The notes below the pieces were generated by a model. It saw only the letters and a program-made list of their open reading frames with translations, was not told the origin of the DNA and searched no databases. Source: Parietichytrium sp. I65-24A (Eukaryota > Sar > Bigyra > Thraustochytrida > Thraustochytriidae). Taken from it: a stretch of DNA of 64,000 bases. The translations under genes were made by a program, and so were the position numbers. Shown one piece after another: positions 20,073-31,022 of the stretch (within the stretch, counting starts at the first letter, position 1; each line of letters begins with the position of its first letter). The stretch is taken from contig BLSF01000059.1 of the NCBI GenBank assembly GCA_012862575.1, positions 124,001 to 188,000 of the forward strand. Direction: 5' to 3'.

Positions 20073-22553
20073 ATGGAGAGCATTCAAAAGTCTGTGACGT
20101 GGGCAGGGGCGAGGATGTCTCAGCAGAAACTTGCCGCCGCGATTCTGGCTGGAATTTGCGTGTCGGGAGCGTGGGTCATGGCGAAGAAGAATGCCAAGAA
20201 GAAGCAGGCAGAAAAGATGCGTAAAGCAAGGCTGCCCGCAAAGCAGTCGAAGCGGGACCCGAATCAGGTCAAGGACAAGAAACTGTTCTCCGGGGTGCGC
20301 GTGATTGAAATTGCTTCCCATATCGCTGCGCCATCCGCAGGTCGGTGCCTCGGAGACTTTGGCGCGGAAGTTATCAAAGTAGAAATCCCGACTGGAGATT
20401 TGCTCCGATACCTGCTGGTGAATTTTGAGCCCCCGAGGACACACGGCACGTGCTTTGAGAACCAAAATCTCTCCAAGTATGGCATTCAGCTGGATCTGAA
20501 GAGCGAACACGGCTCGAGTGAGCTGAAGAAACTTCTTGCTGGTGCAGACGTAATTCTGGTCAACACTCGAGGCGCCGCGCTCCGCAAGCTTGGGCTCGAC
20601 TACGAAAGGATCCGACACGATTTTCCGCACCTCATCTACGCTCACGTCACGGCATGGGGAGACAAAGGTAATGACTGCGATCTTCCCGGGTACGATGCCG
20701 GGCCGTTCTGGACTGCAAGCGGGTTGAGTGCTCTCACCAACCCATCCGATCTATACTCTGTTTACCCTGGCGGCCTTGGAGATCAGACGACGGCACAGTT
20801 TTTGCTTTCGGGGATCCAGGCAGCGCTTTTTGACAGGCTCAAGACCGGGCGAGGGTGCAGGGTGGAGACGTCGCTTTTCCACGTCGGGTGCTATACTGTC
20901 GGGCCGCATGCCCTCACCGCAAACAAGACGGAGCGCGATGGACATGTGCCGGACTACAATTGCAAGGCAAAGCCCAAGGTCGTCGACAACATATATTGCA
21001 CGAGCGACGGTGTCATGTGCGCCATCTGTTTCAAGGGAAGCTTCAAAGATGAAAAAATGGCTGAGAAGCAGCTTTGCCAAGCTCTGGATCTGTCCTGGCC
21101 CGAGGACTTTGAGAGCGTGAAAGCCAGAACAAACTCTCTGACGTTCCACGCTTTGACTGAAAGTGTGCAGAAATGTCCAAGCCTCGAAATTACGCGCTAC
21201 CAGAATACCGTAGAGGCTTGGGACGTCCTCAAGAAAGAGACCGCGCTACCGACTTACACTCCAGAAAACGGTCCCCTCGACTTTACTCCAGAGGGTTTCG
21301 ATGATGTTCCTGTTTGCACTCGAGTGCCTTTTGAGATGTCTGAGTTTCCAAACCATGGCCCTCACAGCCGCGCACCGAACAAAGGAGAGCACACCGACGA
21401 TGTTATTTCGGAAGGCTGGCATAGCGTGCGCATTGCGTGGCCCGAGCCCTCTGCCGAGTCCGATCGGAAGCCTTTAGATGGCGTGGTAGTCTTGGAGTAT
21501 CTGAACACACAAGATCGACACGACACTTGTCTCTCCTCAGCTGGGAAAACCCTCCGAGAGCTTGGCGCAACGGTTTACAAAGTTCTAGCGGATGGGAAAG
21601 AAGATCCTTTGAAATCCGTTAACGAAACTATCTATCGTCATTTCAACGACGGCAAAGTCGAGAAAAGCGATGGCGACCTTCCGAAACTATTGAAGAGTGG
21701 TCCCGGCACGGTGCTTCTCACGGACTTTACATCCGCCAAATTGCTCAGTCAAGGCATCGACGCAGAGAAGCTTGTGGGTTCAGGTGTCATTGTGGTCCAA
21801 TTGAAAGCGGACAGTTCAAATGAAAAAGACTCATTCGCATTTCTTGACTCTGGATATCTCAATGGCGGCATTGCTTGCGTCATGGGGGGCCATCCTGCGG
21901 TTGAAATCCCCCGGTTCCCCGAGCACGCTTTGGAAGCTATGGCGAGTGCATTTGTTGTGTCGGGAACTACTGCTGCCCTCTTTCACTATCGAAGAACTGG
22001 TCGAGGTCAAATCGTTCGTGTGTCGTACCATCGCATCGCATTGTGGCTGGCCCAGCTCAACAATACATGGATTCTGCGCGATCCTCGGTACCTCACATTT
22101 GGGGGCGCCAGCTCCAGAGGGGTGCGCAATCACCCAATCGCAACGTTTGGATCACATGAAACCCAAGATGGTATGTGGATTCAGCTTCTTGGGCTGGAGC
22201 CCACACGCCATCTGCCGATTCTGATGAACGCCTTTTCGTATTTCCAGCTGCGAGTCTACCCTCAGCTCGCATACACCATGCTATTCAAGGTGCTGACGAA
22301 CTTTAAAGAGAAGAGCTTGCTGAAGAAGATGGAGCCCGCATTCGTCTGTCTCAACGACTCCATTGCGAACGAAATAGCAAAGTACAAGTACAACGACCTG
22401 CGCGACAAGTTCCAACAACACGACGTGTGGTATTCACCAATTCGTATGCCATCGCAATTGTTTGACTACCAACAAGTTTGGGACAACCAGTACTTTGCGA
22501 AGAGGCCTGATGGAACTGTACATGTAGTTTCCCCCGTGCGCATCGTGCAGTAA
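20073..22553 (+). CDS. Double-domain class III (CaiB/BaiF-type) CoA-transferase, membrane-anchored
   Basis: An 826-residue protein; the first in-frame ATG after a stop-free leader is at 20073. Residues about 15-40 form a hydrophobic helix (LAAAILAGICVSGAWVM) followed by a Lys/Arg-rich stretch, so an organelle membrane anchor or targeting region is likely. Two CaiB-like halves follow. The first starts at about 72 (GVRVIEIASHIAAPSAG) and keeps the catalytic-type Asp of the family at D237 (PGGLGDQTTAQF). The second starts at about 470 (LDGVVVLEYLNTQ) and has Glu621 at the matching place (EHALEAMASAF), with a conserved TGRGQ loop after it. Class III enzymes move CoA between carboxylic acids through an aspartyl-CoA intermediate; carnitine, oxalate and bile-acid enzymes are known members. 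The substrate cannot be read. The bacterial DMSP enzyme DddD also has two such domains, but there the active Asp is in the second half. Confidence 0.88.
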   Translation: MESIQKSVTWAGARMSQQKLAAAILAGICVSGAWVMAKKNAKKKQAEKMRKARLPAKQSKRDPNQVKDKKLFSGVRVIEIASHIAAPSAGRCLGDFGAEVIKVEIPTGDLLRYLLVNFEPPRTHGTCFENQNLSKYGIQLDLKSEHGSSELKKLLAGADVILVNTRGAALRKLGLDYERIRHDFPHLIYAHVTAWGDKGNDCDLPGYDAGPFWTASGLSALTNPSDLYSVYPGGLGDQTTAQFLLSGIQAALFDRLKTGRGCRVETSLFHVGCYTVGPHALTANKTERDGHVPDYNCKAKPKVVDNIYCTSDGVMCAICFKGSFKDEKMAEKQLCQALDLSWPEDFESVKARTNSLTFHALTESVQKCPSLEITRYQNTVEAWDVLKKETALPTYTPENGPLDFTPEGFDDVPVCTRVPFEMSEFPNHGPHSRAPNKGEHTDDVISEGWHSVRIAWPEPSAESDRKPLDGVVVLEYLNTQDRHDTCLSSAGKTLRELGATVYKVLADGKEDPLKSVNETIYRHFNDGKVEKSDGDLPKLLKSGPGTVLLTDFTSAKLLSQGIDAEKLVGSGVIVVQLKADSSNEKDSFAFLDSGYLNGGIACVMGGHPAVEIPRFPEHALEAMASAFVVSGTTAALFHYRRTGRGQIVRVSYHRIALWLAQLNNTWILRDPRYLTFGGASSRGVRNHPIATFGSHETQDGMWIQLLGLEPTRHLPILMNAFSYFQLRVYPQLAYTMLFKVLTNFKEKSLLKKMEPAFVCLNDSIANEIAKYKYNDLRDKFQQHDVWYSPIRMPSQLFDYQQVWDNQYFAKRPDGTVHVVSPVRIVQ

Positions 22554-25500
22554 ACGTCGAACAGCACGACCAAGTTCTCCTTTTTCTCGACTGCGAAACT
22601 AACAGTAAATTAACCAATCTCACTGTCAATTCCTGGAGCCTCCCTCCTTGCGAGAGATGTTTCAAGTCTCAGAGAGTCTGAACAATGCACTCCGCTTCAC
22701 CTCTCCTTCAGACTTGCACAGCATGCAGAAGCCCATCAGTCATACAAAACGGGCCTTTTTCTCCTGCCCAGAGTGTATCAGCGGGTCTCATGGTGCCTTC
22801 ACTGAGACTCGTTGGTGCCAGACAGAGAAGACAGAGAAGGGCAAAGGTGCAGGATGGCGCTTCACCGGTCATATATATGACGAGCGATAGCCAATGGATT
22901 CGATCGATTTGCATCTCACACAATGATTTGCGTATGAAACGTGCTCCGTCCAAACTGGTGCACAAGCGAGTGCAGAGAGACTTGGCCTTAAAGACCTGAC
23001 CACACCTGCCTGTGCGACTGATGCGCAGCTGCTGCAATCGCAAATGATGAACACTGTAAAAACAAGTCTCCGCTTGGCAGTCTGGTAGAGGCTGACGGTC
23101 TGACTTGAGGTTCGCAAACCCGAAGCGCATGTCAAGCACTTTGAGCACAACTATACTGCGGCCAACAGGACACAGGACCGCGCCATTATCGCCAGTCCAG
23201 ATCAGGAAGTAAAGTGGTTACGAAAGTCGGGCCAGTCTTTGACACGAATTGAACAATGGTGGTCTTGTAAAGATGGAGTAGGGTTGTGCGAATTGACAGT
23301 GAGTTTGTGTCCTTGCACAAGTCCGAGCCAGATGTTTATTTTTAAAGGTGAGCTGCAGTGCACTGCACTCTGCAGGCAGACCATGGCAGACTACCGTCCG
23401 GTGAAACGCTCCAGGTAGATGGCGTTTTCCTAGACTCTTTATTTCGCGGGAAGAAAGTTCAATGCCAATGCAATTCTCCTCTCCTCGCGATGCTCGCAGG
23501 GTTTTGGCTCGTGGGTTTTCCTCGCGGTCGCTTCATTGAACAAAGCCCGCTGCGAAATCCGCGTCGTCACAGTCCATGTCGGGCAGCTCGGACCTTACGA
23601 GTGTTTTCGTTGACTGTGTAAAAAAAAAATCACCTCTACTGATGTTAGCAAACAAAAATGGAAAAGGTTTCACATTCCCATAAAAGAATAGTGTCAAGCT
23701 GGCAAAGCAAAGCAATCTGCTGAATTCTGAATTCTAAAATTCTTCTTCACTGCAAGAATCACCAGCTTTGCACATAGTTTGTTGTTTCTCGGTGACTGCG
23801 CAAGCTTCTTAGGTGCTGGAAAATGCAGAATTCACTGTCAGAACAGCCTTTGAGCTGCTCTCGCGTGCGTAGCGCTGAGCACGGTGTCGTGGTTTCATCC
23901 TTTGCTCAGCTCGCTCATGCTAGTTAGCTCTCTTTACGCCGCGGGCACTTTTAGTGTGTTGCTCTTCGCTCGGCGGCGATCTTTTCCTCCAGCGCAGCTC
24001 CGGTCTCTCACTCGGTTTCGCGTAACACACACAAGGTTGTAGTTAGCACGGGATTTGCACAAGCACTTTTGCCAGAATTGAGAATTACCTGCTCTGAGGA
24101 TTCAGCGTTTTGCGCAAATTGCGCTGTCTCCTGGGCAGGCGCAAAGTCATATAAACCTGCTTAGCCAGAGACGTCGAGGGAAAACCTGACGAACCTGACG
24201 CGACGTTCAAATTTGCTTTGGTTTAGTGTTTTGTAGAAGTGTGAGAACCATACAAGCATCTACAGGCTGCGCTTTTCACAGAGTTCAGAGCGAGGAATCA
24301 AGATTAAAGATGTTCAGAGTTTCAGGATGTCCCGAATAAACGCGCGCCTGAGATTTCGTCTTGCCGATTTTCTGCGCCATCAAGCCAAGATTGACTCGCG
24401 AGCCTGGCATTCAATTAGCGAGCAATGCAATTGGTAGTTGAAATTCATCGAGTCAAGCTTAGTATTATCGTGATGAATCTTCACGCGCTCACTACGTTTC
24501 GTAGATCAATTCCTCCTCAGCCCGAGAGAGGGAGGTATAGATGGATGCCGATGAAGGGCGAGTTGTGTGCCTACAAGTTCCCATGGGTAGACTAGACTGC
24601 TTCTGTCATCAGAGAGAGCCCCGAGGTTCCCGGATGCCCCTCTCCATGTCCTTGGAGGATTTTTTTCCAAAATGAAAGAAGAGCAACGCTGCATCGCGCT
24701 CACTAGCTCGATGTTGGATACCCGCGTTCTCTTTTTTATTTGGTTCTCCATGTGAATCTAGAAAAGGCAATTGGCAACTTCTGACTCATAATATAATCCG
24801 GAAACACTGGAGAACTCCAATTTCTATATCGTGTTCGATACACAGCAGTGGGCCACCAAGTTGTTCATTCACGTAGGATGCAGAAGCCATTGGTCTCTGA
24901 TTTCGAGGAACAGTGACAGCTGTGAACTCCCTCTCCACTGTATGGAATGGCCACCAGAGACTCTCGGACCCTCTGCCTATCGCTGCCTTCGTCCTTCGTG
25001 ATGCATTTCTTAAATCGCGTTTCTTTCTATCCTCAAAAAGAAAATGTAGTATCAGAATTCAGAACTTTCAGAAGCCACGGTCAGTGCACCAGGGTCCGGA
25101 ATGATACACGAGTTCTCCAAGAATCTCAACAGCGAAGTCAGGCCCTGAACTTGCTTGACTGGCTTTCCAGCAATCAAAGCGAAAGAGTTTCTTTTCTTTC
25201 TGTCTTCTGTAGAATTAAAGTTTGCTTTCTCAGAGAATGATGGAAGGGATGGATAAGGTTCGATTGTCAATTTCGATGACAAGGCCAACACGAGAAAGTA
25301 TACTCCAGAGTATCGACGAATCCTCGCCTACACCTGCCTACAATTCCTTACTTCGTCCAATAAAACAAAATGGCAATTGAAGGTTCAGACACGATTTTCT
25401 CCTACCCAACCGACCTAGCCTTCATTAAGTCACACTCCTAGTGAAGTAACGTAGTAAAGCCCATGCGAGCCAAAAGCGGTCCCAGCCGCTCCTTCCTCCT

Positions 25501-27513
25501 CCCATCGGTTCAGCGTCCCTATCATACTCTCTATCAGTTGCTATTCTCTGTCTCCTTTGGGACGAGTCCTCGAATGGGACAGGTTTCTTCTTCCTCCCGC
25601 GAAAACAAGCCATCGCCGAATATCTTGGAAGGGCAAGAAAACTATTACGCATTCCGCCTAGGGATGGGGAATGAACTTCGTGTGAATGTAGTGTGTATGC
25701 GGGAAAAGGTAATGTCGAGAAACTCATTCTTTGCTGTCGATCGATCCATCGATCGAATTTGGAGCTTATTTAGCCATGGATGAATGGTGTCATCCGTCGC
25801 CCATGCGCCAAATAAGTAGAGTTTACGATAAAGACATCATTTGTTGTCAAGATTTAGAAGAATTTAGACAAATGAATCAAGCTAAATAACTCATCGTGAA
25901 CAACATCTCCAGGACAAATGTGTTGGTGGAGTATTCTCGGTCCGCCTGACAGCTTCGCTGAGTCTTTCGGCCACTTGTAGGGTCGTGCAGCACAACACTC
26001 CAAGATCTTTGACGGCTTTGGTAGAATTTAGAAGAAAGTTATCTTGAAAGGGAGTCTTTCTCTCAGTTTCTCGCGACGCGGATTAATTTCCCATTACGAG
26101 CACGCAACGCAATGAATGTTTTGGAGTCGATCTTATGTTGCAGCCCATCGCACGGCCCGATGATTTCGCCAAAAAACAAAGGAAATAAAATAAATAGAAT
26201 TTAGAAAGCTTGCTCCTGTTCCAACTATTCGAAGGCGTGTCTTTGCTCGGTCTTGAACGCTCGCTGGCAATCAGCAAGACGCATTTCCCTGAATAGATTA
26301 GGTGGTTGCAGCCACACTCCGAGAAAGGGTGACTAACGCACACTTCTTTCCTCGGCTCATCCATAGGCACTCATACCTTGCTATTTTACATTCGTCGTCA
26401 GCACTTTTCTTCCAATTCTGAGTATTCCGTTCTACAAGATATTTATGAAAAGCGTGCGCAGGTCTGCTAGGAATCGTCTTGCTCGGAAGAGAGTGAGCAG
26501 CTAAAATATTCCACAAAGCAGAGCTGCCTGAGAGGGAATCAGCCCAGCAAAGAAAATGAGCATTCAGAATCTTTACTCTCTTTCCTACGAGTTACATGGT
26601 AAAAAAGAAAAACTAAAAACAAAAAGAGATGAATGAATTGATTTGCAGTGTGAAATCGTTTTCCCTCCTCAGCAGAGCCAGGCTCTTCCTCCTCATCTTC
26701 AAGCGGTGGGCGACACAGCGAGCCTCTCTCCTGTGTGGGAGAGAGACTGTGAGGGAGCTGGAGAGAGTCTGTGAGGGAGCTGGAGAGAGGAAGAGGGCGA
26801 GTGAGAGGAATTGTGAGGGCCGACCGGGAATTGACCAAATCAATTTAATTCCACTGTCGCCCAGCTGCTGGGGACAGGGACTGCCCCGGAATGGCGAGGT
26901 TTTGCACCTAGTCCAAGTCTATATACACTTACGGCTTTACCGGAAGCGCAGGAGGAAGACGGCCGAAGTGTCTTTCGCGTTTTCTTTCTCCTGGCGAGTT
27001 CGCTGACTATGTAGATAGAATAGGGGATGTTAACAAGGTTGGAAGCAGTGGGAAGAAGATGGAAGAAAGATGGAAGAGCGACGGAGTGACGGACGAAAAA
27101 TTACATTCTTTAGTTGAGTAGAGAAGTTGCATCACTTCTTCTCTCTCGTCCACACAGGAAAAGATTAGTTCCTTACACTCACATTGTACTGCAACACAGA
27201 AGTAGGAAGAGCACGTGGCAGCAACTTTCGCTTCAACCATCATCACACATTCTTTGCCTGCTTCTATGATGATACATATGGGAGAGTTTTGCCAATGGAA
27301 CCTACGGAAATGCTCTCCTCCCGTGGTTGCTGCAGAGGTCATCGAAATTCGAAAAACTTCTTGAACCTGAGGTCCAGAGGTCTGCTCACAAAGCTGGTCT
27401 AAATCAATTCTTTCTTTGCTGGCTTGTCTCTCGAAATTGAAAAGTCCCGGAGTTTCGCACAAGCGCTTCAAGTTTATCTCGGCTTTCTTGTAGTTCGTGC
27501 CTTCCGATCGCTT

Positions 27514-27596
27514 CTTCCTCCCTCTCTCTCTCCCTCTCTCTCTCTTTCCTTCCTTCTTTCTATCTCTCGCTCTCTCGCTCTCTCTCTCCCTCTCAG
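27514..27596. repeat. CT-rich microsatellite tract
   Basis: Interrupted CT, CCT and CTTT units over about 80 bases. Confidence 0.85.
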
Positions 27597-27711
27597 CACA
27601 CGATGGAATTCATTTGTAAACCTTTCTCACTCTTCCTTCTTCGTTTGGTCGCCACATTAAATTCTGAGCACCAGAGTAGTACACGGATGGCCTGCGAAAG
27701 AGAGAGAGTAC

Positions 27712-27740
27712 GTGAGTGAGTGAGTGAGTGAGTGAGTGAG
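27712..27740. repeat. GTGA tetranucleotide microsatellite
   Basis: About seven GTGA units. An AATG array follows at about 27891-27912. Confidence 0.9.
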
Positions 27741-28660
27741 AAAATGCGAAAGTGAGTGCGGGGCGTCCACCTCCGATCCACCACATTTCGTGCGTTGAAA
27801 AGCTCAACTCGCCATAAATTTAATCTACCCTCATCGATGGTGCGTTTCTCGCTTGCGTGCAGCTCCTCGATGGTCGAAGAAGGGTTAACCAAATGAATGA
27901 ATGAATGAATGTGAATGCAAATGGGCTCCACCTTCGAAAAAGGAGGAGGAAGACTCTCGCTGAGAGGAAAGGAAGAGAAGAGAAGAGAAGCAAAGCGAAG
28001 CGAAGGAGGGCGTTCAAGAGGGAGAGAACTAGGAGAGGAGAGAAATGCAATAGTGGTGCGCTTGGTTGGTTTTGGTTTGTTGTGTGCGTGTAAATTATAA
28101 AACCAAAAAAGAAAGTTGGGCTGGGTTGGTCCCATCGTGTAAAACTCAGGGTATGTTTCATCCGGTCCATCTTGCAGCTCAGCAATTCCATAATTGGAGC
28201 TGATCTGCTGGTGGAGACAGAGCGCAGCGAAGGAAGAAGGACCCAGGCAGAAAGGTTAGGGGAACGGAAGGGGGAAGGTGTATTCTAGTAGAAAGAGTTG
28301 AATTTGGATCTGCGGCTCTGGCAGTCACTGATAGCCCCGGAGTCTTTCTTCACTCACTTACTCACTCATCCCTCCTCCATTCCATTTGATTCGTTCCTTT
28401 CATCTCCAAATACGCTTGTAGCCGACCTGGACGGGCACACAATCAGTCATCATCAGTTTCGCAAGCACAGGGGCTGAAACAGGTCCGTGTACCCTCGCAA
28501 ATTAGATATTTGAGCGCGTGATTTGCCGAACGTGCGAATCGATAGACGCACAAGCTGCGCCAGTCGCGCAGCTGTTGCGAAAAGGAACCACGCATCCCTC
28601 CCCCGACAAACAAAGGCCAGGCCGTCTTCGTCGCGAGGTGCAGCGGGATAGCAACAGGGA

Positions 28661-30638
28661 ATGATGGCAGGAAGACGTGTGATCACCCCTTCCAGGAAGC
28701 TGATGGACTCCGAGACGGGAGAAAATCGGAGCGTGAGTGCCAACCTACCACGTACAGCTGTCAATTACAACGGGACTCTGTCAAAATTGGCAGAGAGCTC
28801 AGATGCGCCATGGTCGGAAGAAGAGGACGAGAAGCTAAAGGAGATTGTGGAGTCCAACGCAAACAAAAATTGGAAGAAAATCGCTATGCAATTTTCCGGG
28901 AAAACGGAAGCAGATTGCATTCAGCGCTGGCAAAAGGTTCTCAACCCGAACCTCATTAAAGGCCCATGGAGTAAAGAAGAAGATGCCAAAGTTGTAGAAT
29001 TAGTAAAACTTCACGGCGCGAAGAAGTGGAGCATCATCGCTAGCCACCTGCCAGGTACGTTTCAACACTCGAAGTTATAATTTGCCCTTCCTCGTTTGAC
29101 TAACTTCGCAAGAACTAATTTACTACCACGCAGGTCGAATTGGCAAGCAGTGTCGCGAAAGGTGGCATAATCACCTGAATCCGAGCATCAAGAAAACACC
29201 ATGGACGGAGGAAGAAGACCGGATCATTTACGACGCCCACGAACGTATTGGAAACAGATGGGCCGAAATCGCCAAATTGCTACCTGGAAGAACCGACAAT
29301 GCGATCAAAAACCACTGGAACTCCTCCATGCGGCGCAAGATCGAAGGTTCGGTCCCGCCAAAGAAGGCTACCAAAGTCGCGCGGTCGAACAACATCCGCA
29401 TTACCACAAACTTAAAGAAACGTCCAAGCGTCCCGAGCAAGAACCCCACCCCGATGAGCACTGGAAGCAGGCCTTCATCCAAGGGAAGCAAGGGGCCATC
29501 ACCTGTTGGCGAGGAGCCTCCACCAATGACCCCGACCATAACTCTTGCTCAGACAACGAAACCTAAGGCTTCCCCGAACACCAAAGGAAAGCCAAAACAG
29601 CTCAAGATTCACACGACTGATCTCAACCCGACAAATGTAAACTGCCCAAACTCTGCAACCTCCATAGGCTCCGCACATGCCCTCTTTGACGCATTTTCAC
29701 CCAACTTCAGCGATGCGATGTTTGGGTTTGGCTTCCACTCCTCGCACGCATTCTCTGCAACGCATGGCCCAGTGTCCCCCATTGGCTCCGGAAACGGTCC
29801 AGATGGTACGCCTTCGTTCAGTCCTCGGGCTCTTGGGAGGATTTGGAACGAACAGCGTAGCCCACGCACAGTTTCAACCGATGGCCAGCTCACAGACCAG
29901 GATCTTGACAATTTCTTGATCCCGACCTTTGAAGAGTGTATGCCGCTCGGGTCATCGACACTTATGAACGTAGATTGGTCTCTGGCTGATCCGTGGTCCC
30001 CGCGAGTCGGAACTCCTCGCGCACTTGGTCTCTCGATCGGAAATTCGTCGCACTCCGCGTTACATGGAACTCCCGGGGTTTTGGGGCAAAACATTCAAGA
30101 CCCAGGCTCCGCGCACTCCTTGGCCATCAAAAAGAGGAAACGGGCTGATGGACTCCATCCGATAGCATTCGGCAAATTCGGGAACTCGAACAAGTCACAT
30201 GATGTCCACGTCGATTCGTTCCATATCCCTTTGACCCCGTTAGGTGGCAAGTCTGATCCGCATGGCCAGCAACCGTCTTTCTCTCCACTCCCGTCACCGG
30301 CGACACATAGCGCTGGACTTTTGTCTCCAACGTATGATTTGATGTCGTTTCAGCAACTACAGCAGTTTCAGACAACCTCCACAGCATCATTCCCAGTGCC
30401 AGTCTCGGGACCGAAATCGTTGACTCTGAAACGATCAGGCTCGAGTGCATCCTCTAAAGGGTCTGGAAAGCACTCGTCGTCGGGATCCGTGCCATCTTCG
30501 AAGAAGTCGTTCTCTTTTGAAGATCAGGATAGCCCTTCTGCCACCGCTGGAGGAATGAATAAGTCGTTTCACGCGCATCTCTCTAAGGAGAATCCTGCAG
30601 AGACGTGTGCTGAGGAGAGCATGGATACCTCAAATTAG
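28661..30638 (+). CDS. Three-repeat (R1R2R3) MYB transcription factor
   Basis: Two exons, 28661-29054 and 29134-30638, give 632 residues. All three MYB repeats are present with their spaced tryptophans. R1 is at about 49-98 ([16 protein letters not shown]51, W71, W90) and R2 starts at about 101 ([15 protein letters not shown]). Splicing joins SHLP to [17 protein letters not shown], completing R2. R3 reads [19 protein letters not shown] then [20 protein letters not shown], almost the animal c-MYB sequence. This is the 3R-MYB class, which in plants, animals and Dictyostelium binds AACNG-type sites and controls cell-cycle (often G2/M) genes. The long C-terminal part is Ser/Pro-rich with many SP sites (for example FSPRALG, DPWSPR), typical CDK targets. 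An ATG at 28664 is an alternative start. The gene converges on the PKA regulatory subunit across 384 bases. Confidence 0.93.
29055..29133 (+). other. Intron of the MYB gene
   Basis: A 79-base intron, donor CCAG/GTACGT and acceptor ACGCAG/GTCG, phase 1. It contains in-frame stops. Removing it restores the R2 motif [13 protein letters not shown], which is otherwise split between frames. This is the firmest splice call in the window. Confidence 0.93.
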
Positions 30639-31022
30639 ATCTTTTGACAGGTGGAATATTTTTGCGTTCCGCTTTGTCGCTTTCGGAGTAAGGGGCGCCC
30701 GTGCGCCTTTACCTCTTTCCCTTCTTTGTTATTTTTGCAGTTTTTTTCAGCTTAAAACAACACACAACACTGTTCTGACCCCACATTTCCTGTGCTGAAT
30801 TTCTCCTGTGCTAAGAGAACTTGCTTCAAGAACAAGAGGTCCTTCTTTGCTTCACGAAAACAACGTGGAGGAAGGACTGTCATAGAGTGTGTGCCTGATG
30901 TCTTCTACTGCGGCAAGTGCTTCGGTCTTGCCCTGGAGAAAAGTCGTTCAAACAATAGATATTTGATTCAAAGAAAAAGAGAAAAAAAGGTGACGTCAGT
31001 ATAGTTATAGTTTGAGAAGCTC
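30639..31022. other. Convergent spacer between MYB and PKA-R genes
   Basis: 384 bases shared by the two 3' ends. T-rich tracts follow the MYB stop. It contains a full CRE-like TGACGTCA at 30991-30998, 25 bases beyond the PKA-R stop codon. No gene is seen. Confidence 0.6.
30991..30998. promoter_or_regulatory. CRE-like octamer TGACGTCA
   Basis: A perfect palindrome placed between two convergent 3' ends, an unusual place for a promoter element. Chance occurrence is quite possible. Confidence 0.25.

Larger units (their letters stand above)
22554..28660. other. 6.1 kb stretch without a supported gene
   Basis: The longest gene-free stretch in the window. All open frames are short, overlap on both strands and have no recognisable domain. 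It holds a CT-rich tract (27514-27596), GTGA and AATG arrays, a TTGACAGTGAGT motif at 23293 with inverted relatives at 22619 and 23831, and at 24308-24323 a 16-mer (AGATGTTCAGAGTTTC) shared with 1621-1636. Spliced genes with small exons or non-coding RNAs cannot be excluded by eye. Confidence 0.5.

Noticed and set aside
19734-20645. 303-codon minus frame opposite the CoA-transferase start
   Set aside because: It overlaps the CaiB domain on the other strand and has no recognisable domain.
20073-22553. DddD (DMSP lyase-type CoA-transferase) as the identity
   Set aside because: The double-domain layout fits, but the catalytic-type Asp is in the first half here and not in the second, and no DMSP-specific feature can be read.
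22554-28660. Retroelement or DNA transposon in the gene desert
   Set aside because: No reverse transcriptase, integrase or transposase motif, no long terminal or inverted repeats seen.
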